A stretch of 64,000 bases of DNA from Leptospira brenneri. Lineage in GTDB: Bacteria > Spirochaetota > Leptospiria > Leptospirales > Leptospiraceae. The stretch is from positions 434,001 to 498,000 of the forward strand of contig NZ_NPDQ01000002.1 in the NCBI RefSeq assembly GCF_002812125.1, in the 5' to 3' direction. Positions 54,908 to 63,378 of the stretch are shown one piece after another; position 1 is the first letter of the stretch, and every line of letters starts with the position of its first letter. The translations under genes and the position numbers were made by a program. A model generated the notes under the pieces. The model did no database searches, was not told the DNA's origin, and was given only the letters and a program-made list of their open reading frames with translations.

Positions 54908-56466
54908 TTGGGTAAATAGGCATCTGGATCCAATGCTTGTTGGTCAGGGCCTTTCCTAACTTCAAAATGTAAATGTGGACCGGTTGATTTTCCGGTATTT
55001 CCAACCTGACCAATGATGTCACCAGAACGGACACTGTCACCTTCTTTTACTTGGCGTTCATTTTGGTGAGCATAGTAGGTGAATATATTGTTTTTATGGC
55101 TTAAGATTGTCAACATCCCATAACCACCGCTAGTTGTTATGGTTCGCCATACCTTCCCATCACTGACAGCTTTGATTGGTGTGCCAATCGATGCAGGTAA
55201 ATCAATTCCCGAGTGGAAGGCTCCTTGTTTCCCTGTGACGGGATCAACTCTGGTTCCAAAGTTAGAGGAAACATAACGGTCGTTATCTACTGGAATCTGA
55301 AAGTATTTGGAAATGTCGTCGTTATCCACAAGAGGCCCTCGTTCTTTGGAAACAAATCCACCAAATACCCAACCTTCCCACTCATCATTCCAAGAAACAT
55401 ACAACCATTTGGATCTAACTCCTCCTATGGTTTCTATTTCTTTTTTAGTATCGATGATTTTGATTTTTTCATCTCCAGGAATGGTTGAAACAACCGAACC
55501 ATAATCATTTGGTTCGTCTCTCATTCTTAGACTGATGGAGCGAACATATCGTTTCTCTCCTATTTTTAATTCATCAGGATTTTCTTGTGGGAAAGAGATT
55601 TCTCCAGGTTGGACATCATAAGGAACAACTTCTGAAGAACTTAAATAACCACCAAATACCCATCCATTTCCGTAGGCAGAAGAAATTTGGTGCCATTGTG
55701 ATGTGATCCCATCAATGGTTTCTTCGGTAGCACTTGATGTTTCCACTTTTACTTTGAGGCCTTTTGGTAATCTGGCAATTACATAGGCATTGACATCGGG
55801 TTCCCCTCTCATATTGAGAGAACTGGCACCCACCCATAGATCCTTTCCTTTTTTAGAATCATTATAGCTTGTGTTAGGTGTTTCTGTAATTCTACCAGAG
55901 AGGGTCGATAGATCTAAAGATAAACCTTCTGTATTTCTGGATTTTACTGCTGGTTTGTTTGGTGAAAGCAGGTCTTGTGTAACATATCCTTCCTGTTTGG
56001 ATTTGGTTCGTACCAGTACCCAGTGAGGTTTTTCGGACTTTGCGGTTACGTCTTCCTTTAAAACCATCACCACTTCTAGAGATTCCCCTTTTTTTACTTT
56101 CACCGAGGCATGAGCGGATGGATTCTTAGAGGGCTCTAATTGTAAGTAAAAATTATCGGAAGCGATTGCTGATAATGATTTTGATTTTTTTTCTTTGGCA
56201 CCAGGTGCTGCATTATGATCCGCGATTCCTTCTGCTAGTTTTAAATCAATGGGGGAGGAGGAGATTTTGAGCCCAGGAAATCTGTTTTGAATACGATTTA
56301 CAAAGTCATTGTATTTTTGTAAAATTTCTTCCTGTTTCTTTTGGTTTGTCGTGACAAGACCGGATTGTCTTTGTTTGTCTTTTTCTTCGAGGCTATTCTG
56401 CGAAAGAACAGGCAAAGATAGAAAGATTAGAAAAATAGACGTTAGAAGGATTCTCTGATTTTTCAT
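54904..56466 (-). CDS. M23 peptidase with SH3b domains
   Basis: This 520-residue exported peptidoglycan hydrolase starts MKNQRILLTSIFLIFLSLPVLS. Three SH3b-like domains are visible (about residues 115-175, 215-280 and 310-375; repeats with WVGASSLNMRGEPDVNAYV, WVFGGYLSS, WVFGGFVSK). The C-terminal M23 LytM domain (about 395-520) has zinc ligands in HSGIDLPASIGTPI and GPHLHFEV. The start at 56466 puts the signal peptide at the N-terminus; an in-frame start at 56487 is not needed. It is the first gene of the overlapping operon with the ankyrin and CNBD genes. Confidence 0.92.
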   Translation of the reverse strand: MKNQRILLTSIFLIFLSLPVLSQNSLEEKDKQRQSGLVTTNQKKQEEILQKYNDFVNRIQNRFPGLKISSSPIDLKLAEGIADHNAAPGAKEKKSKSLSAIASDNFYLQLEPSKNPSAHASVKVKKGESLEVVMVLKEDVTAKSEKPHWVLVRTKSKQEGYVTQDLLSPNKPAVKSRNTEGLSLDLSTLSGRITETPNTSYNDSKKGKDLWVGASSLNMRGEPDVNAYVIARLPKGLKVKVETSSATEETIDGITSQWHQISSAYGNGWVFGGYLSSSEVVPYDVQPGEISFPQENPDELKIGEKRYVRSISLRMRDEPNDYGSVVSTIPGDEKIKIIDTKKEIETIGGVRSKWLYVSWNDEWEGWVFGGFVSKERGPLVDNDDISKYFQIPVDNDRYVSSNFGTRVDPVTGKQGAFHSGIDLPASIGTPIKAVSDGKVWRTITTSGGYGMLTILSHKNNIFTYYAHQNERQVKEGDSVRSGDIIGQVGNTGKSTGPHLHFEVRKGPDQQALDPDAYLPK

Positions 56467-56516
56467 AAAACAGTCTAAAAAAAACAAAGAAAATGGGAAT
56501 GGTCAAGGTTTTTTGT

Positions 56517-57032
56517 TTAGTCTTCTTCGGGGAGAAGGGGAGTTAGAAAGTAAGAAATAAATTCTAATTTCCCTCGCATGGAAGATTTTTCGTAGATGGA
56601 TGCGGTTTGGTTTTCGATCGTACGGAGGCTTTTTTTCCGAACGGCAGCAATTTGTTTTTGGGAAAATCCACGAAGTAGCAGAATGGCGATTTCTGTTTCG
56701 GCTTCTGACAATTTCCACTCTTCCATTTGTGCTTTTGCCTCGGCCCAGAATCCGAGTTCTGGATTTTTTAAGATTCTGTTGGTACGTTTTAAATCATGAA
56801 TTTGGGATTTTGCATGTACATTCTCAACAGCCTCAGCTTTTAGTTCTTTGTAGAGGATAAAGACGACAAGAAAGGAGGAGAGTGCAATGAAGGATTCAAC
56901 CGTAGCAATGATGATTCGAAAGCGATCAAAGTAGGATGGATTTGTTAAAGTGAAAACTTCTTCAGCGATCCAAACGATGAGAGATAAAACATAAAATGCT
57001 AAAAATAGAATTCTTACTTTGCGAGTCTCCAT
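56517..57032 (-). CDS. Membrane-tethered LuxR-type transcriptional regulator
   Basis: This 171-residue protein has two N-terminal hydrophobic helices (about 8-25 and 42-60), a charged coiled linker, and a LuxR/GerE-type HTH (about 105-165). Its core LSEAETEIAILLLRGFSQKQIA followed by VRKKSLRTIENQTASIYEK matches the NarL/FixJ recognition-helix pattern. A DNA-binding domain tied to the membrane is unusual for this family. It lies 50 bases upstream of the M23 operon on the same strand, so it might control the peptidase/ankyrin/CNBD genes, but that is inference. Confidence 0.88.
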   Translation of the reverse strand: METRKVRILFLAFYVLSLIVWIAEEVFTLTNPSYFDRFRIIIATVESFIALSSFLVVFILYKELKAEAVENVHAKSQIHDLKRTNRILKNPELGFWAEAKAQMEEWKLSEAETEIAILLLRGFSQKQIAAVRKKSLRTIENQTASIYEKSSMRGKLEFISYFLTPLLPEED

Positions 57033-57149
57033 ACTTCTATCTAAACTTTGTGACTAGTCCCTAGATAGGCAAGTCAGTTTCTTAGGTAATCTCCACATTT
57101 GCGGTTTTCCTCCATGGAAAGGTTCTAGAAACCATGAGATCCTATTCGC

Positions 57150-57506
57150 ATGAACCGATGGAAATTAAAAGTTTGGTTTTTCTCTTTCGGATTTGTTTTG
57201 GCTTTTTGGGGGTGTACCAATTCCAAAAACTATGAGACAAGATCGGAGTGTATGGATCGTTGCGTTCGTGAACAGTATGTCTGTGCTCTCGCTTTGGCAC
57301 CTCAAATGGACAATGCGGCGGTGGCCACCGTTACTTGTGTTAGTTTGTATGTTATGTGTTATGAAAAATGTCCCGTTACGACTACGACTAGGTCTACCAC
57401 AACAACAAGATCCAGCAGTTCTTCTAGTTCAGGAAATCGCGGAGGAAGTAGTAGTTCCAGTTCGGGATCAGGCAGTGGTTCCGGTTCCTCTGGAGGAGGG
57501 AATTAA
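57150..57506 (+). CDS. Short cysteine-patterned lipoprotein with Ser/Gly tail
   Basis: This 118-residue lipoprotein has a signal peptide ending LAFWGC. The mature part carries six cysteines in a mirror pattern: CxxxCxxxxxxC, 17 residues, then CxxxxxxCxxxC, expected to form a disulfide-stapled helical hairpin. The last 45 residues are nearly all Ser, Gly, Thr and Arg. It is divergent from the LuxR gene and convergent, with adjacent stops, on the cyclase gene. I know no named family; the pattern resembles twin-Cx3C helical hairpins in spacing only. Confidence 0.8.
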   Translation: MNRWKLKVWFFSFGFVLAFWGCTNSKNYETRSECMDRCVREQYVCALALAPQMDNAAVATVTCVSLYVMCYEKCPVTTTTRSTTTTRSSSSSSSGNRGGSSSSSSGSGSGSGSSGGGN

Positions 57507-59594
57507 CTAGGATCCGGTTTGTCTGTAGATGATTTTGGCACCGATCTGTAAGTTTTTATATAAGTCCAAAAAGATTTGGTTGGGAACCATTCCCTCTGCA
57601 TCTCTTGAAAATTCAGGACGGAGTCGTTTTAAAAAATACATCCCAAGTTCACCTTTGTTTTTTGCTTTGACTTTACCCCTGTATTCACATTCAAAGAATC
57701 GTTTCACTTTGTCATAAGTCGTTTCAGAAAGATTGATTTCACCAGCATCTCCCGAACTTTCCATACGACTGGCTGTGTTGACCGTATCTCCCCAAACATC
57801 ATAAGCAAATTTTGTTTTACCAACAACACCTGCGACTACGGGACCCGTATGGATCCCAATTCGTATTTCCCAAAAATCTTGACCTAACATCTGTTTGAAA
57901 GATCGAATTTGAGTCATAAAGGATTTGATTTCCATCGCAAATAAACAGGCATCCACTGGATGGGTGAAATTTCCTTGAGGAATTCCTCCCGCGGCCATAT
58001 AAGAATCGCCAATGGTTTTTAATTTTTCAAAATTATGGCGGACAGCAATATCATCAAACTGAGAAAAACATCCATCCAATTGTTCAATCAAATCTTCTGG
58101 AGAAAGAGATTCTGCAGCAGTAGTAAAATTTTTAAAGTCCGTGAAAAGAATACTAACGGATTCGTATTCCATAGGGACAACTTCCCCTCTCTCAATCAGT
58201 TCATCAGCCAAATCACCTGGTAAAATGTTTCGAATGAAGTGTAGGGTTTTTTCCCTTTCTTTTTCTAAATCTCTTCTAAGGTTTGCGTTGTGAATTGCAC
58301 CAGCTACTTGTTCACAAAACGAAGTGATTTCTCCAAATTCATCTTTTGTCCAGTCTTGTTCTCTGGTGAGTCTTGTAACACAAATGATTCCAATGGTTTG
58401 GCCTTGGACTACTAATGGGATTTGTCCAAAGAGCTCTAGTTTGAAACTATCCACAATCGAAGTGTCAATGGTGGACAGCTGTTTCCATTTAATTGATTTT
58501 TTTAAATAAACCGGTTTTTGTTTTTCATAAGTTCTGAATAGAGAACCTATGTTTGAAGATAATACAGGTCGAAATGTTCTTAGAAAATTAGTAACAAGAA
58601 GGCCTTTGTTAAAAACTTCCGCACCTTCCATAAGAGGAACAAGAGAATGCGTTTTTGGATCCACCAAAAGAATAAAACCAAGTTCTACTCTGTGGTTGAT
58701 TTTGAGATATGTAAAAACCTCTCTAGCAATGTCTTCGATTTGTGAAAACGAATTGATCTTTCGATTGAAGCGGTGTAAGTTTTCCAGTTTCATTCGATTG
58801 ATTTCAATATTTTCTTTTTCTTTTTGGATGGTGAGATTTCCTTCTTTAAGTTCATTGAGTAGGTATCCCGTTTCAATGGTCCCCGCGATATAATCGGCAA
58901 TGATTTTAATTTGATTTAATTGTTGTTCGGTGAGATCAAAAATCCCTGAATAATCCAATAAATCCAAAGTCCCAATGAATTTATTACGTAAATAAAGTGG
59001 TACAATGAGTAAAGATTTTAAGTTGGCAGATTTTTTATTCGCAAGCTCAACCCCTTCTGTTTTGTAAGATTCAAAATCCTGAATGTAAAAACTTCTTTTG
59101 CGTTTTCTTACATATGCATGTGCATACATGGTAACATAGGAGTCTGAAACAGGAATTTTCCTGCTCATAATTTCTTCTTTTACTTGTTCGGTGAGTTCTT
59201 CTGGAAAGTTACTGTGAAAAAATTCTAAAGATTCTAATTCTTCTTTGTAAACATAGAGAAGGTAATGTGGAACTTTGAACTTCTCTCGGATATAACGCCC
59301 TAAAATCTTAAGGATGTCTTTTAAGTCAGAGGCAGAATTGATTTCTCTAAGGAGACCATCCAAATCAGAAAGTTGGCTATAGGAATCAACTAGTTTGTCT
59401 GAAAAATCTTCTGAAATGGATTTTGTGTTAACTAGTTCTTTTTCCTTTTCTTTTAATTCCTCTTTTAAAGAATTTAATTCTTCTTGGAGCTCTGAGAGTT
59501 TATTCTCTTTATCTTCCTTTTGTTTGTATAAAGAATAGGCTCCATAAAGAATTCCAACAAAAAGAATCGCGATACCAAAAAGTCCGTAGATCAT
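57507..59594 (-). CDS. Adenylate cyclase with tandem GAF domains
   Basis: This 695-residue signalling enzyme has one N-terminal membrane helix (residues 3-20), a coiled coil (25-75), GAF1 (about 85-245), a linker, GAF2 (about 285-445), and a class III cyclase domain (about 480-690). All catalytic positions are kept: metal Asp in ILFTDFKNFT, Lys and second Asp in LKTIGDSYMAAGG, Asp in YDVWGD, and Asn/Arg in DTVNTASRMES. The Lys/Asp pair predicts ATP as substrate, as in mycobacterial Rv1625c. Its ATG overlaps the stop of the pseudo-cyclase gene upstream by four bases. GAF ligands unknown. Confidence 0.93.
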   Translation of the reverse strand: MIYGLFGIAILFVGILYGAYSLYKQKEDKENKLSELQEELNSLKEELKEKEKELVNTKSISEDFSDKLVDSYSQLSDLDGLLREINSASDLKDILKILGRYIREKFKVPHYLLYVYKEELESLEFFHSNFPEELTEQVKEEIMSRKIPVSDSYVTMYAHAYVRKRKRSFYIQDFESYKTEGVELANKKSANLKSLLIVPLYLRNKFIGTLDLLDYSGIFDLTEQQLNQIKIIADYIAGTIETGYLLNELKEGNLTIQKEKENIEINRMKLENLHRFNRKINSFSQIEDIAREVFTYLKINHRVELGFILLVDPKTHSLVPLMEGAEVFNKGLLVTNFLRTFRPVLSSNIGSLFRTYEKQKPVYLKKSIKWKQLSTIDTSIVDSFKLELFGQIPLVVQGQTIGIICVTRLTREQDWTKDEFGEITSFCEQVAGAIHNANLRRDLEKEREKTLHFIRNILPGDLADELIERGEVVPMEYESVSILFTDFKNFTTAAESLSPEDLIEQLDGCFSQFDDIAVRHNFEKLKTIGDSYMAAGGIPQGNFTHPVDACLFAMEIKSFMTQIRSFKQMLGQDFWEIRIGIHTGPVVAGVVGKTKFAYDVWGDTVNTASRMESSGDAGEINLSETTYDKVKRFFECEYRGKVKAKNKGELGMYFLKRLRPEFSRDAEGMVPNQIFLDLYKNLQIGAKIIYRQTGS

Positions 59595-62500
59595 TTGATT
59601 AGAATTTTAGCTCCTCGTTTTTGTTGGGTGTATAACCTTCCAAACTTTTCATTGGGTAGGGAACCTGTGTCATCGGACAAATCAGGTTTTAAGGATAATA
59701 GTTCGTAAATGGGAACTTGGTCACCTTCGTATGTATTGATTTGACGTTGGTTGCCGATATGGAATAGCCGTTTTACTTTTTCCATAGTTTCCTGTGAAAT
59801 GTTGATAGGAACTCCTACGCCACCCCTCCGTATCGCTTGGGTTTGTGTTACTGTTTTTCCCCATACATCATAATTAAACTTTGATTTACCAATCACTCCT
59901 GCAACGACAGGCCCTGAATGGATGGCAATGGTAATTCCATTGGGACGGAAAGGAATGTCCCTAAAGTCTTCTATCATTCGATTGACTTCGTCTTTGATTT
60001 GTAAGGCGGCAAGGCAAGCATCAACTGCATGAGTGAAGTTTCCTAAGGGAAGTCCTCCCGCTGCGAGATACATATCTCCTGTCATCCGAAGTTTTTCCAT
60101 TCCTTGTGCCTTGATGATTTCATCAAAACGTGAAAAATATAAATCCAATCCTTCGATGAGTTCTTCTGGTGTGAGTTGTCCCGTGATTTGAGAGAACCCA
60201 GGAAAACTGGTCATTAGTAGAGTGACATTTTCAAATTCAACGGGATTGACTCTTCCTTTTTTCTGTAATTCTTCTGCTACGTTTTTGGGAAGGATGTTGA
60301 GTAGAAGAGAATCAGATCTTTGTTTTTCTTCTTCAATTTTTTTCAGTAAGAAGTGGTTGTTGATGGCACTGGCAATGTGTTCTGAAACACCTACAATGGA
60401 ATTTACTTCATCAGTATCTAATTTAATATTTTCATCGTTGATCCCATAAACTGCCATCGCTACCACTTCATCATTGTTGACTAGAGGAGAGATGAGAAAT
60501 CCTTTCATCCCCGATTTTTCTGTAATTTGTTTGTCGATGGCATAGGGCATAGAATTGGGAACGTGTTTCATATAAAAATGACGTTTTCTTTGGTAACATT
60601 TGTATACAAATCCACTTTCTTCTCTCAGTGGGAAACGGAGAGATTTGAAATAATTTATATTATCATCCACTAATAGATCAAATCCAGAATGGTTTAGGTA
60701 ACGAAATTCATTGTATTCTTTGTCCAAAAAGTAGAGAACACAGTGTTCGATTTTATAGTTTTTGCGGATGAATCCAAAAATTTCTGCCAGAATATTCTCT
60801 AAGTTATTTTGAGAGTTTACGGTTTTGGCAAACTCATTCATTTTTTGGATTTCTGCTTTGGCTTGTTCTGATTTTTTACGTTCTGCTTCGGTAATTTGTA
60901 ATAAAAGAGAATTTTGGATGGCTCCGGCAATTTGGTCACAAAATCCAGCGATCCGTCTTAGGACTTCTCGTGTGACTTCCATTGGTTTTTGGTAAGAAGT
61001 AAAATATGCCATACCAATCACTTCGTTTTGAACGACTAGCGGAACCGCAACAAATGAGGTTAGGCTCAAGTTTGTAAAAATTTGTTCATCTAACTCTGAT
61101 TCATATTTTTTGGGAGGTTTCGGAACAAATAATGCTCTTTTTCTTAAATAAGTTTTGTAGATGATCCCACCTTTTTCGTTTAGAGGAACTCTGAATGATT
61201 TTGCAAATAACAATTGTTCTTCTGTTGCATAAGTGGGGATCGTAGTATTGTAAGTGTATAATTCTTTTTTCTTTGGGTCAATCAGTTGGAGGAGTGTCGC
61301 TTCTATTTCAAAAGTTTTTAAAATGTAGTTAAACATCTCTTCAATGATTTGCGAAAGACTGGATTCCGAATTGATTTTTTTTGTGAATTCGTTTAACTTT
61401 ACTACCTCGTTTTTAGCATTTTCCATTTGCATTCTTGCATTTTCAGCAATGAACTTTTCGCGGTTCATTTCTTCTACAAGGATGGAGTTGGTAACAGCAG
61501 TTGCGATGTTTTCTGCAGTATTTTCTACCAATTGAAGTTGTGATTTGGAAAAACTAGCTCCTTTTTGTCCACTCAGGAGTGTTAACATTGCTATGACTTT
61601 TCCTTGCGAACTGAGTGGAATGATCATCCCAGGATTTTTTCCAATTAATTGGACAAATTTTTGATTTGATTCATTGAGACGAGATTCCCAAACCTTTGCA
61701 AACCGGAAAGGGCGGTTTCTTTTGTATACATGATAAAAAAGTCCAGCGTTTGGATCTAAAGGAAAACTCATTCCTTGTAATTTGGATTCTAGGGTTAGAC
61801 CAGAGTTAGGTGAAACAATTGACTTATGATATATAATTTTTGAGTTTTCTGAATCTACTAAAAGTAGAATCATAGAATCACAAAAAACTTGTTCATTTAA
61901 ATAATCAAAGGCCTTTGCGAGAATGCTATCTAGTTCAAGAGATGTGTTTAGAGTTTTTGCAAACTCGTTTAGTTTTTCTATATTGGCTTTCGAACTTTCT
62001 AACTCTTGTGTTCTTTCTACAACAATGTCTTCTAATCCTTCTTTAAGGATGTTTAACTCTTTGTTCGAAACTTCGAGTTTTTCTTTTAATTTTTCAATAG
62101 AGAGGTAGGCTCTGGTAAATCCATAAGAAAGAATGTATCCCTGGAACAAAATGAAACCTAAAAACCCAAAAGGTGTCAGGTTCATCGTGTTGATAACATT
62201 GTTTTGATAGAGGATGTCATGAACAACGGTTCCAAAAACAAAACTAAAACCAATCAATGATAGTCCTGCACCCACTGCGTCGGACCGGTAAGCCATAATG
62301 ATCGCAATGGTGATCCGAACGCAGACCGAAACTAAAAAGAGTTGGAAAAAATGAATTTTGGCACTAAAAACAGCAACCGGCAAAAATAAGGAAACAAGAA
62401 ATGGTGTGATGAGGATATAAAGAACCCACATAGTTCTTTGTCCGACGGTATTGGGAAATACTAACCTGTAGAAGTAAGCAAAAACAATGGTAGCTATGTA

Positions 62501-63328
62501 GATGGTACCAAATTCTAAACGGATTAAAAAATCCATTGGCATTTCAGGAAATATACTTAGAATATTTCTTTCTCCAATTGTGAGAAGGCGCATAACAATG
62601 AGTAGGCTAAAAAGGGAAATAAACAAACTAGCCTTGTCTTGCCTACGCATGACAAATAGTCCCAAATGATACAAGGCCCAAAGGAAAATACTTCCTGCTA
62701 AGAAGGAGGTGATTTGATAACTGCGATTGACTTTGTCATATAGCATTCGTCTTTCGCCAAGTTCCATACTTTCCCAAAACCCACCTTTGGAATAATGGAA
62801 GTTGGAAATTTCATAAACAATTTCAGTTTCACCGGATAAAGGTTCTAAATCCATAAGAACCGATTTGTAGGAGGGTTCAAAATAATTGGGATTGATTCCA
62901 AAGCTACCTTGTTCTACCACTAATTTACCATTGATGTACATTCTATAAGCAGAAGAAAGGTCTAGGTTGTGGAAGGCTAAGGCAGGTGTGTTGGGAGGGA
63001 AAAATACTTTTAACTTATATGTCGCATAACCAAAACCATCGAGGGTCTCGCCAAACCAATCGACACCCTTCCAGTTAGATGGAACTGTTTGGTAGATGTA
63101 TTTGGGTTCTTTCCCAAACTCTGAATCCATTTGGATTCCACTGTTAGTTTGTTTCCAATAAAATTCCCATTCTCCATCAAGATTGATATTCCCATCTTTA
63201 TGAAAGTCCCATGAGGATAAGTCCATCTTTCCTTCTTTAGCGATTGGTTTGTTGCGATTGACTTCCTTACATTGAGACAATCCAAAGATCATGCTGAATA
63301 AGATTAACAAAAAGACTCTTTTCTTCAT
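59591..63328 (-). CDS. 7TM receptor with three GAF domains and a degenerate cyclase domain
   Basis: This 1245-residue receptor begins with a lipoprotein-like signal (MKKRVFLLILFSMIFGLSQC). A 7TMR-DISM sensor follows: a carbohydrate-binding-like extracellular domain (about 35-195) with WEFYWKQ and YATYKLKVFFPPNTPALAF, then seven membrane helices (about 200-400). Then come a coiled coil, three GAF domains separated by near-identical linkers (NEFAKTLNTS, NEFTKKINSE, NEFAKTVNSQ), and a cyclase-like domain (about 1020-1240). Catalytic residues are lost: the first metal Asp is Ser in LLMTSFPGFS, the specificity Lys is Arg in LRMTGD, and Asn/Arg are replaced in WGKTVTQTQAIRR. It overlaps the active cyclase gene by four bases. 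Confidence 0.9.
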   Translation of the reverse strand: MKKRVFLLILFSMIFGLSQCKEVNRNKPIAKEGKMDLSSWDFHKDGNINLDGEWEFYWKQTNSGIQMDSEFGKEPKYIYQTVPSNWKGVDWFGETLDGFGYATYKLKVFFPPNTPALAFHNLDLSSAYRMYINGKLVVEQGSFGINPNYFEPSYKSVLMDLEPLSGETEIVYEISNFHYSKGGFWESMELGERRMLYDKVNRSYQITSFLAGSIFLWALYHLGLFVMRRQDKASLFISLFSLLIVMRLLTIGERNILSIFPEMPMDFLIRLEFGTIYIATIVFAYFYRLVFPNTVGQRTMWVLYILITPFLVSLFLPVAVFSAKIHFFQLFLVSVCVRITIAIIMAYRSDAVGAGLSLIGFSFVFGTVVHDILYQNNVINTMNLTPFGFLGFILFQGYILSYGFTRAYLSIEKLKEKLEVSNKELNILKEGLEDIVVERTQELESSKANIEKLNEFAKTLNTSLELDSILAKAFDYLNEQVFCDSMILLLVDSENSKIIYHKSIVSPNSGLTLESKLQGMSFPLDPNAGLFYHVYKRNRPFRFAKVWESRLNESNQKFVQLIGKNPGMIIPLSSQGKVIAMLTLLSGQKGASFSKSQLQLVENTAENIATAVTNSILVEEMNREKFIAENARMQMENAKNEVVKLNEFTKKINSESSLSQIIEEMFNYILKTFEIEATLLQLIDPKKKELYTYNTTIPTYATEEQLLFAKSFRVPLNEKGGIIYKTYLRKRALFVPKPPKKYESELDEQIFTNLSLTSFVAVPLVVQNEVIGMAYFTSYQKPMEVTREVLRRIAGFCDQIAGAIQNSLLLQITEAERKKSEQAKAEIQKMNEFAKTVNSQNNLENILAEIFGFIRKNYKIEHCVLYFLDKEYNEFRYLNHSGFDLLVDDNINYFKSLRFPLREESGFVYKCYQRKRHFYMKHVPNSMPYAIDKQITEKSGMKGFLISPLVNNDEVVAMAVYGINDENIKLDTDEVNSIVGVSEHIASAINNHFLLKKIEEEKQRSDSLLLNILPKNVAEELQKKGRVNPVEFENVTLLMTSFPGFSQITGQLTPEELIEGLDLYFSRFDEIIKAQGMEKLRMTGDMYLAAGGLPLGNFTHAVDACLAALQIKDEVNRMIEDFRDIPFRPNGITIAIHSGPVVAGVIGKSKFNYDVWGKTVTQTQAIRRGGVGVPINISQETMEKVKRLFHIGNQRQINTYEGDQVPIYELLSLKPDLSDDTGSLPNEKFGRLYTQQKRGAKILIK

Positions 63329-63378
63329 AGGTAGGCTACTAAGATTAAGAACTAGTGATGGAAAAGAAAAGGAAAAAT

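Noticed and set aside
57390..57500. Ser/Gly-coding repeats as a CRISPR or tandem DNA repeat
   Set aside because: The repetition is in amino-acid composition; there is no regular repeat unit with unique spacers.
57193..57510. Alternative frame inside the Ser/Gly-rich lipoprotein
   Set aside because: The in-frame lipoprotein has a signal peptide and a regular cysteine pattern; the alternative is a by-product of low complexity.
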